This document shows positions 49,835 through 61,212 of a stretch of 64,000 bases of DNA, piece after piece. The first letter of the stretch is position 1. Every line of letters begins with the position of its first letter. The notes under the pieces are model-generated. The model searched no databases. It saw nothing but the letters and a program-made list of their open reading frames with translations, and was not told the origin of the DNA. Origin of the DNA: Owenia fusiformis (lineage: Eukaryota; Annelida; Polychaeta; Sabellida; Oweniidae); the NCBI GenBank assembly GCA_903813345.2, contig CAIIXF020000011.1:24484166-24548165 (forward strand), in the 5' to 3' direction. Made by a program: the position numbers and the translations under genes.

Positions 49835-50383
49835 TTACGCTGTCGATATTTCATTTGAAAGTTGAGACTGTCAATTTCAATGATACAGCATATTTACGGA
49901 GGTCCACTGATTGCAAAATTCTCAGCTAAAGTGTTATCAACAGGGGGCTAATTTAATGAATTACAAATTCACATAAAAAGTTTATGACTTTCAAAATGCA
50001 AAATAATTTATATCGGTTTGTCATCTCGATCACCAATACTGAATGAAGGCTGTTTAGTGTGTAATAGAAATTTCGAATTCTTTGCTATTTAGGAAGGATG
50101 AACTTAGTTCGTCGTCAAAGGATGAAGAATACAATCAACTATAGACAAAATAACCCTTTTATTAGGCATCCTCTACAAATGGATGACTATACATTACTTG
50201 AGTACCCAACGTGCTTTAGTTTATGAAACATCACAAATTCAAATTCAAAAATGGCCCCTTATATCCGCATCTTGCACACATAAGATCCACCATACCGCTT
50301 GTTTTCGTAAAGCACAGTCTCAAGGTGAATATTATCCAACATGAATCTACTTGAGTTTCTCTAAGGAGTCGAATTCAATCAAT

Positions 50384-50525
50384 TTGAGTTCTTCTGAGAA
50401 AATGAGGATTTCAGCAAGGGTGTATTGACTTAACATGAGGAATTGCACTATTGACTGTTGGCTTGGCATCGGGATACCATGGGATATATACGAAATGCTC
50501 ATTTTCTCAGAATAACTCAGGTTGA
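50384..50525. repeat. Small inverted repeat
   Basis: GAGTTCTTCTGAGAAAATGAG and the inverse CTCATTTTCTCAGAATAACTC enclose CTTAACATGAGGAATTGCAC; the centre resembles the centre of 61359-61569. Confidence 0.6.
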
Positions 50526-51306
50526 ATCTCAACAAGTACGTCTCAGGTCGGGAACTAGACATTTTATTGGCATTACTGGACTTTTTGGCCTTAATTAAAA
50601 ATTTAAGTCCAAATTATCAAGAAAACGGACATTGAATTTTCGGCCTAATTTTCGGTTAAGAGGACCGGGCAAGCGCGGAAATATATTTTGACTTGAAATT
50701 TGGCCTACTCTCCTTCTTAGTTTTCATATCCACGCCTGTATAAAAAAGATATCACATTTGCTGTACATCTAATACTTATGCATTTGTGTCGTATAGTACA
50801 CGTGTCTTGTATTGCTGGCATTGTATACTTAACATTAGACATTGTCTGCGATACTTGTCTTGATCGTATTTTTTGTGGAATATTTCATTCTTATATGCAT
50901 ATGCAACTATCATTATTACTTTCTCATCTATGATTACAACTGAAGGACCTAATGCAATATTTTCTCACTCACTTATCATAACATTTGAAAGAAAACAATA
51001 TTGTTATGAGTATCCATGTATCTTTTACAGCATTGTTATTATTGTGGTAGAATTACAGGTTTTAAGGAGACAGCATGTGTATAGCTTTCAGCGTAAATAA
51101 TGCCATTGTAAATCATAATTAGCATGGTGTCAGGACGACTCATACAATACTACATCTGAGTGGCCAGAAACAAGATACCGAAAATATTTTGAATCACTTC
51201 TTTAGTAATGATGATGTTGTTTTAATTTTTCTGGTGAATTTAGCTCATTCAATTGATGTTGTAGAAATACCATCTAGGTCAATATGCCATGGACACTTAC
51301 AGTATT

Positions 51307-51312
51307 TTTATT
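51307..51312 (-). promoter_or_regulatory. Possible poly(A) signal for gene C
   Basis: AATAAA on the minus strand, about 275 bases after the gene C stop codon. It is a plausible 3' UTR end, but the sequence is AT-rich and chance matches are common. Confidence 0.3.
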
Positions 51313-51585
51313 TGTCTATATATGTTAATGTAAGCATGCACCAACTGTTAGTCATAAGGAAGCAAATCCCCAATATCCAAAGACAATGATCCCATGTACA
51401 AAGCACCATTTACATTGCATAGTGTAGACTATGAGACAAGTTGGTTACTTATAATAGGTATAATATAAAAATATTAAAAAAATATATAAATGATACATAA
51501 GTCTATACTATTATGGAAGCCCAACCAATCATACACCATCTTACAACTGGTATGCATCATACTATGGACTAGTCAAAGTCCGTGA

Positions 51586-51822
51586 TTATAACCGAGTGAA
51601 ATTTTGGTCATCTGTATCATTATCAAAGCTTTTATTTTCGCTACCATTATTCCTATGAATGACATAACTGCCATTTTCAAGTTGATCAGAGTTTTTGATG
51701 TCTGAGTGGTTTCTTTCTTTTTGTTGAAATGGTGTTTCATTTAAGTCATTTAGTTGCTCCTGTTTTGCAGCAACCTGATTCCCTTCATCGAAACCATAGT
51801 TGTAGAAATATACAGGATCGTT
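51586..51822 (-). CDS. Gene C last exon: hydrophilic tail ending Thr-Arg-Leu
   Basis: Acceptor TTATTCTTTCAG; phase 0 in; stop TAA at 51588-51586. The 78 residues are polar and rich in Asn, Asp, Glu and Gln, with no membrane segment, as expected for a cytoplasmic tail. The last three residues, TRL, fit the class I PDZ-ligand pattern S/T-x-hydrophobic. Confidence 0.87.
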   Translation of the reverse strand, partial: NDPVYFYNYGFDEGNQVAAKQEQLNDLNETPFQQKERNHSDIKNSDQLENGSYVIHRNNGSENKSFDNDTDDQNFTRL

Positions 51823-54800
51823 CTGAAAGAATAAAGATAGATATGACAGAAATGAAATAAACATGATAAAGAGAGCGTGCTAAACATAAAGTGGATCTCG
51901 CTGCAACTATACTGTTAGATGAGGTGGCGGTTAGTACGAGTTTCATATTTTCTAAAATGCTGGGGTTAACTAAAATGCTGGGGTTAACTTGCAGAGTAAG
52001 CATACTTTTTCGAACGTTATTTTTAAAAGGAATTGAGGAGAAAAGAGATTAGTATATATATACCTCTTTCCCTTCGTGGTCCACTTTACATTGCAAAAGT
52101 CTTCTGAAAGACTTAGGCAGACAGCATAGAAGGCGATCAAAGAATGGCACAATTAGTCTCGGATGAACTTGGTGGTTTTTCAACAGTCCTTAAATCAAGA
52201 AAAGCATAACCCATGCAACATTTAGATAAACCTATAACTTACAAAGGATATGTAAAAATATATGTTAAAACAAATTATCAAATCTCTATTTTCCCCTCTT
52301 TATTTACCCTAAGACCTTGAACCTAAACAATGACCCACCGAGCATAAATACTTTGAAATACAAAGAATACAAATTAGGTTTTGTAACCGTGTACCTGAAC
52401 AGCAGCTGACTAAAAGTCCCACACATACAACAGTTGCACATCCTATAGAACCGTTGTATTGATACGAAACCTTGTAAATGTTGCTTATGCCAGTCCTGAA
52501 AATCATTTAGGCAACGTTATTTACTAATGGAAATACAAAGCGAAGCATGAAGGCTCGCGTATTGAGATCATAGACGAACAGTGTTAAAGTTTGTAACAAC
52601 ATACACTCGGAGTGTATGTTCTTACAGGAGTCTCCTCATTATATGCAAATAAATGAATAATATATATCAATGTCATATATCATTTGTCATGGAATGAACT
52701 GGATATGAAAACTTACAAGGGTGGTTTTGTTGGAGCTGTTATATTGGAAATAACAATTGTACCATTGGGGCATCTGCTAATGTCAGTTGGAAGGTATGGC
52801 ACAGGAGTCCCATGTATGTATGACCCGAAGCTGATCCATAATGGTATTGCAAGTCCAACTATGCCACCAACAACAGCCCCCTAAAACAAATCTAGAGGCA
52901 CTTTATGCATGCTATACACCATTATTTAGTGTTGTGTTGTGTTTATGTTATGTATGTCATCACTTGGGGAATAACTACAAAGGCCAATGGCATCAACTAT
53001 CGAGGCCTCTCACGAATAACTGTGGCTCTAAAAAGACACCACTTCATGGAGCCATTTTTCAGATCTGTTAAAATCTATTAAATGCACTTGGTACAGGGTG
53101 TTAAAAAAAACACAACCCAAATAAATTGCTATATCTTGAAAAGTACTTGTTCAATTATGTTCATTTTTTCAGGAAAGGAAGAAGAGACTGTTTATGTATA
53201 GCTCCTGTAGTTGCACAAATCATCTTCATTCACTGTATGGTAAATCTGCAAAGTGAAATTAAAATCACTTTATGGACTTTACAGTTATGGTCGAAATGCT
53301 TTCAAATCGCAGTCAAACGCCCTGGTTCCAGCAGACTTCAGAAGGTATTTTGACCATGACTGTAAAGTCCCTGAAGGGATTTTGATGAAACTCCACGAAT
53401 TCACCACACATTGAATGAGGATAATTTGTGCCAAATCTGAAGTGTCAAAACACTATGATTAGAAGGTTGTTAGGTTTTATTCCTGTGGCAGTCACATCTG
53501 ACTGCTTTTTTCGTATTTTCCTAGAACAACTGTCTTTTGGGCAGGTGTCCAATGCATCATGTTTTACAACTTACTGATAAAAGGAGCTATACATACACAA
53601 TATCTTCTTTCTTTTCCTAAAAAATGAACATAATTGAATTAGTATTTTTCAAGATATAGTGATTTTCAATTCACGTTTTTCGTATTTTCCTTGTACAACT
53701 GCCTTTTGAGCAGGTGTACTAGACATCATGTTTTACAACTAACAAACAACAGGAGCTATACATACACAGTATTTTCTTTCTCTCCTGAAAATATGAACAC
53801 AATTGGATTAGAATTTTCCAAGATATAGCGATTTCTTTGGGTTGCGTTTTTTTGAACACCCTGTACTTCTTCTGTAGTTATTTATCAACAAATAGACTTA
53901 CGATCCAATTTGTCCAAGGGAAAAATGACGCTAGTATAAAAAGGCCTAGTAATGGACCAACCGATGCCCCAACAAATGCCAACCCAACCTGAAAGACCGT
54001 CAAACAACCATTAGAGCATACAACATTTTACAATTGTACATTATCATGGTTCTGGGTCAATGATTTAAGCAATATTGGCTTCTTGTACAATATGTGTATT
54101 TCACAACGAGGTGTTATGGAATTAGAAAAGATCTTACTTGTATTACGGTGCCACCCATCTGCATCATTAAGAATGCCATGCCCATACCAATTGCTCCATA
54201 TATAACGACTAGAACAACATTATTCATATACATGTAAATAGCATCCAATGGTGTTTAGTAGTGCATTCGAACAAAGTTTCATGGACTAAGATAGTTAAAC
54301 ATTGTGAGAAGCCAAATGCAATTTAGTAATGTTCCAATGCACCGACCGATCAATAATGACATTCTTAATAAGTATTTATTACATGTACTTATTAATTCAT
54401 CATTTCTTCCTAATGATTTTACTTTATTTTATTTTACTGTATATTTAAAAGAAATTACTAAAAAACGATTGAAATTGAATTGAAATTATTTCTTTCAGAC
54501 ATCCAGGGATTTTTCTTATGTACTGTATATCTTATTGGATTACGACTATATAAACGAAATATATGTAATTATATAACTATTACATGAGAGAATCAAACTA
54601 CTAAAAATGAATGCTCACCGAGTATTTTTGTAACGTAAGTTCTTTTTATTTCAGGCAGGTCTCCAAATTTCCACTTCAACAGGTCCTCCCATGTTATAGC
54701 GGCTGCTGCACTCTGGATCGATGATGTTGTACTGAAGAATATAGAAACTTTAAAGTCGACTGGTTTTTACCTAAAGCATAAGGTGACATCTATGAATATA

Positions 54801-57800
54801 GAAAAAAGTAATATTTATATGAGTTATATATTCGAGTTTTTCTTGTATTTAATAGATAACGCCTCTAACAATCACCGGTACTCACGAAACGTCAGCGTAA
54901 CAAGATGGAAGAACTTCCGGGCATAGTTTTCGGTAAAATATTTTTATTTCTCGATTATACACCACTTATAAGTCAAGTTGTGGACAATAATTTTGCACAC
55001 AGTTAGGGAAGATAGTATAGTTTGAGAATATACAGGCGGTTCTATTTTTGGTAACTACATGTAGGTGAGTACCAGTGACAATGACAGATTTATTTAAAAA
55101 GAATTTACATGTAGTTAACAAATTCCTTCAAGGTTTCAGTTGAACACTCCAACTCCAATGAGTAGCAACATTTGGAAGTCGAAGATGGTAATAAACGATC
55201 ATAGAAGAATTCTGTATCACTGAGCAATTGCAAGGTGACTTATAATACATTTCCTTTTAATCAACGACATTTAAAGCTACATTAAGCTTATGGTTAACAA
55301 AATGACGGGGTCAAGGAAATGGCCTATGTAATTATGCAAGAATATAGTTTATTTTTAATGTAAAAAGTAGACATAGTGATCATGAACATCTGACAAGGGT
55401 TTTTCGCTTGTGTTCCACTTAAATATGTTTAACATAAGTGATACTGTTTTAATTGATACGAAAAATAACCAAGGTTAATTTTTTCATCGATGTATCAAGT
55501 AATATCTAATAGCAATATTTGTTCATTTGAGGTTTTGTTCGATTGAGGTATTTGGCAATTGCCAGAATAAAGTTTGAGGTCATATATTTGACATAAATCA
55601 TAAAATTGAAATCTTTGTTACGATGCTGATATGATAAACAGACAATGCTAATATGATACGTGACGTCACGATATCTAGAACAATTTATTTACTGGTCTAT
55701 ATTGGAGTATGTATGACCACTAAAATTCATAAATGCAAATAGTTGTGTTTCTTGTCTGTTTATCATATTAGAATCGTAACAAAGACCTCGATTTCATGTT
55801 TTATGAAACGCGTGGTTTTTGCCACCTTATGCTTTAGGTAAAAACCACGCGATTTCGGTCTTTTAACCACAATGACCAGAATAAAATTTTCGGTCATATA
55901 TTACGTCATAAATCATTAAATCTCGGTCAAGCTCGGTCAAGCTAGATTTTATGATTTATGGCGTGATATATGACCGAAAAATTTATTCCGTTCATTGTTA
56001 AATGGCCAGAATAAGATTTGAGGTCATATATTTGACATACAGTACATCATAAAATCGAGGTCTTTGTTACGATTTTAATATGAAAAACAGATAAGAAAAA
56101 CAAATATTTGCATTTATGAATTTTAGCGGTCATACATACTCCAATATAGACCAGTAAATCAATGGTTCTAGTTAGTGTGACGTCACATATCATATTAGAA
56201 TCATTAGTATAAAAATCGACTGGACTGGGTATCTCGGCCCAGTTGCTGACAAAATTACAATATTCCTACATTTTGAAGTCAATATTCAATCGTCTACCTT
56301 TAGTTAACATTAACGTTTCATGAAAAGTGTGTTACTTTCTACTTAGAGACAAGGATGTATTCAAAACACTGACCTGAGCACAGCACTGAATATACTGCCA
56401 ACTACCAATCCTGATACACCAGGATAGTCTAACACCTCTAACATGAAATATGCTATTAACTACAAAATATAAAAATGGTGATAAAACAGCACAAAGGGCA
56501 ACATTTCAACAACTAAATCAAATATTAAAAGTATTATGCTACATCAGCAGTACTAGAATTAAGATGCTTTTGTTGTCATAGAAGCATAAAATGCCTTCAG
56601 AACATACACGATGTCTATTAAATGATTATGGGAATACCTGATTTGGATTCTTGACATATCCAGCTCTCAATGGGTCACACCCTTTGTCAGCATAGTACGA
56701 AAACATCACAATACCAGCCAGACATGTTACAGACCATATAAGGGCCATAAATGGGACATTCAGCAATGTAGTTCTAAAATAGGAATCTGATACTGTAATA
56801 GTATATCGTTTATTGGTCTTATCACACGATGGTATATCGGGATGAATCCAATAAAGCAAACATGTTATTAAACAATTATTGAATAAAAACGATATCAGAG
56901 TGGTGATTCCCAAACATAGGTTTCTGAATACAACGTTATAAAGGTGAAATTTATTTTCTCGGAATAGTCCCTGTTTTATGTTCACTGTTCTTTAAGTCAG
57001 TCACATTTTGAAATAATTGTGTTCTGTGATCAGTTGTGTAATCTTCAACACATCAAGAAATCATATTTCTATATTATATTTTTTTTACAATACAGTAGTG
57101 TAGATTTCAAGATCTACTTTAAAATATATATGCAAACACAAGATAGTACGAAAGTGAAGGTAATAAAATTATTGAAAACAGACGATTTATGATTTTGATT
57201 GACATTTTTTGGGGTTACTTACATCCTGCCTTTGTTCATGGTTGGTACTGAACAATATCTCTGTACAGCTGCCTGGTAAACGCCCGTCCTGGCCAGTAGA
57301 TCCATCATACCACCAACCACGACTGTCCAGAAAGTATGTCTTATGGTAGGGTCTGGATTGAAACTAAAGTAGGACATAATTATTTGGAATAACCATCCAG
57401 AGATCTTAATCTTGGTTAGCTCGGCTGAACTAGTGTGAGTATATTTGCAATTTGAGATCTTGCAACTTTACTAGTGTAAAAACGTCTACAGTATTGTTAC
57501 ACTTACTTCCAAAAGTCAATGCGACCATTTTCCTCAGCTATTCTCCAGACCTTTGAAATTCCACCGACTCGTATAGAACCCTGGAATGGATACACGTTAT
57601 TTATGCACTTTTATGGATTCCTGATGAATATAAACATTTCTCGATAGATAGTGATCGAACTTGCAATGCCTTTAAATGAAAGGCTTTAATAGAGGGCTCG
57701 AGAATATGCCATTACCTGAATTGCAACTGCCATCATTCCTGCAAGCATGACCACAGATTGTAACGCATCTACCCAAACAACTGCTTTCATTCCACCCTAT

Positions 57801-60800
57801 AAGTCATGAAACGTATACTTTTTATATGTAATACGAGGGGTGATCCAAAAGTCTTGGACGCCCCGCTCTAACTTTGCTATTTTCTATTATAATTGCATGA
57901 AACTTTCAGATAATAAAGATCAACATGTTAGCAACTTTGTGTATAAGTTTCAACAGAAAATAATATATTTTTGCTTTTTGGTAAATATTTTTTAACACTG
58001 GGTCCCTGCCACCCGGAACGGTATTTGAATATAGCAAATCACGTCACAACTGTTATGATATGGCAAATACTTTAGGTGTAGGTGCACAACTTAACACCAG
58101 TCATGATATGAGAGAATTTCCGATTTTTAATCTGAGTGTCATCTGCCATCATCATCTTCACATATTAAGACCTCTTTTCAACATATTTTCCACGAATTTG
58201 AACACATCTTTCATACCGCTTTACCAATGAATGGAAGACATTTATGAAATCACCATTCCTTATGTGATACAAATGCTGCCGGAGTGCTACTCATCCTCAT
58301 CCTCATCCAATGAATAAAAAAACATTTTTTTCAACCCTCCTTTCAACTTGGAGAAAAGGAAGAAAATCACACGGAGTCATATGTAGACTGTATCGTGCAT
58401 ATTGTAGCTGCAAAAGGTCAATCATAGTGAGAATATCTTGTTGTATTCTTTGTTCCAGTTTGATTTCTTTCATGTTCTGCATTTCAGCAGCCATCTTGGA
58501 GCAAAAATGATACCAGAATGAGGGCTGCTTGTCTGATGTCATTTTCTTATAATTTGACATATATGGTCATTGTCATATGTGACATTATATATAAAACACA
58601 ATTAATTGGTTGCATAGTAACAAAGGAAGTAAACTAATTTAACATGGTTTAACATTCAAAATTCAAAGAAAGAGAGTGCTCAAGACTTGCAAAACAAGTC
58701 AAATGGCGGCAACATTTAAGGCTGGAAGTTGTCATGTGCGAATACCGTTCCGGATGGCAGGGTCCCTTTATTAAAAACTATCTAGAAAACTACATAAAAC
58801 ATATCATTTCTCCATGAAATTAATAGACAAAGTAGTTAGGATGTTATTCTTTATTATTGGAAAGTTTAAAGTAATTTTATAAAAAAACACAATAAAATTA
58901 GAGCAGGGCGTCCAAGACTTTTGGATCACCCCTCGTATAATAAAATAAGATATAATATATGTATAATATAATATAATGTAAGAACATTTAAAAACAAAAT
59001 CTGGTGTCATAAACTTGCCATTAATTATAGAATGGAGGTATTTTTATTTTCCTAATATGATAAGAGTATGGCCTCGTAACATATTCGACATGAGATTACA
59101 TTATAAGATAATCGGATTATAATCTAGTTATTGTGACCTATTCAAATTTAATATTAGAATATGCAGTATACTTTATTTTCTCAGGAAAATACAAAGTCAG
59201 TTATATTACTACATACATTACTTACCAATGTTGTATAAAACGTCGACACAACAAATAGGACAATTAATGTGATCCATATCGGAAAACCGGTTGCTGGAAC
59301 AATATTTTATCAGATTATTATAACATTTCACATTCGAAATCAACTAGTGAAAGAAAAACCTAATCAGGGTATCATCCGGGGGTATCATATTTGCAATGAA
59401 AGATTACCAAGATTATCAAGATATATTGATATATAATGTAATACAGCACTATAGGTTTCGTATTCGATATGGTATGAGCAAATATTATGAAACATTTGAA
59501 ACCTTCTCGATCGAAGTGTTATCTTAGAATACGGACCAATTTATCGAAATGCAGTAATGCATAAAAATGCCGAACGGGAGCAATTGATGTACATGTTATC
59601 CAATACTGAAGCAAGAAATAAAACTATTTGAACAAATTTTGTAATGGTGAGGATGGTAAACTTGACAGTAATATCATAAAACAAATATTTAATTTTGTTC
59701 TCGTTGAATACTTGTGACACGTTCACAAGATGTTACTCTTAGACTACTAAACAAATTTAATGAAATATTTGATTAATAAATTATGAGGTACCTATCTCCA
59801 TGGCTGTAGATGGCGCGTACATCACAACACCCATGTACAATATCTAAATCGGAAATATGTTAAAAGAATTAATGCAACACACAAACACATAATATACTTT
59901 ACAATAAACAGATTTTCCTTAACATACACAAAAGGAGCGAATGAATATACACTTAATGAGGGTTTTCACTCAACCATGTTCGCTTCATGATTAAGAAAAT
60001 GCTGTTCTAAAAATAAAAATAGTACCGTGGGTACTGACCTCACATGATGTTGCCAAAACGCGAATGATGGCTAAAATGGCAGAAATAAAAAAATGAATGT
60101 AATTTTTGCCGATTTTTTGTAACAAAATTATTTCATGCAACTACTCTTCACAGTGACATGGCTTTTTACAATGCAGGACACCTGAAGTTATCTGTAAAGC
60201 TAGGAAATAGGAAACAAGTGAATTTTGCAAAACAAAAATGACGACCATTTGGAAATAGGCGAGCTTTTGAACCAGGAGTCATAGGGGAGTTTTCTGTATT
60301 GATGAACAAAAATAACTTAAAACAGGAATCCTATCGACAGAGGTTTGAAGGCAAATGGCCCATAAGTGGATTTCGCGAGATAGATGGACAAATCAATGTT
60401 AACTAAAATGGCTAGAAATAAAAAGACGAATATAACTGTTTGCCGATTTTTTGTTACAAAGTTGTTTCATCCAACTACTCTTTACAGTGACATGCGTTTT
60501 TACAAAGCAAGGCATCTGGAATTATTTGTAAAGCTAGGAAATGGGCCAAAAGTGAATTCTGCAAGACAAAATGGCGACCATTTTGAAAAAAGGCGAGCTT
60601 TTGAATCAGGAGTCATAGAGGAGTTTTCTACATTGATGTTGAACAAAAATAACTTAAAACAGGAATCCTATTGACAGAGGTTTTAAGGCAAATGGTCTAA
60701 AAGGGGATTTCGCGAGGTAGATGGACAAATCAATATTAACAAATATGACTGAAAATAAAAAACGGATGATTTTTTCCCGATTTTTGTAACAAAATTATTT

Positions 60801-61177
60801 CATACAACTACTCTTTGCAGTGGATTTTTTTTTTTACAATGCAGGACACCTGAAATTATTTGTAAAGCTAGGAAATGGACCAAAAGTGAGTTTCGCGAAA
60901 CAAAAATGACGACCATTTGAAAATATGCAAGCTTTTGAACCAGGATTCATAAGGGAGTTTTCTGTATTGACGGGAATCCCATCGTGAAATATCACAGCCT
61001 TCTCTCAGTTTCCTTCTAGAACTTCTTGTGTCCGAAAGTGAATTTTGCGAGACAAAATTGAAAATAGGCAAACTTTTGAACCAGGAGTCATATGGGGGTT
61101 TTCTTTATTGATGTTGAACAAAAATAACTTAAAACGGGAATCCTATTGACAGAGGTTTAAAAACTGGCCAATTGTTG

Positions 61178-61212
<35 letters not shown>

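Noticed and set aside
60384-60674. 96-codon ORF in a gene C intron
   Set aside because: It lies in repeat J and shares short peptide strings with the ORF at 39539-39730 of the other copy, so it is repeat sequence.
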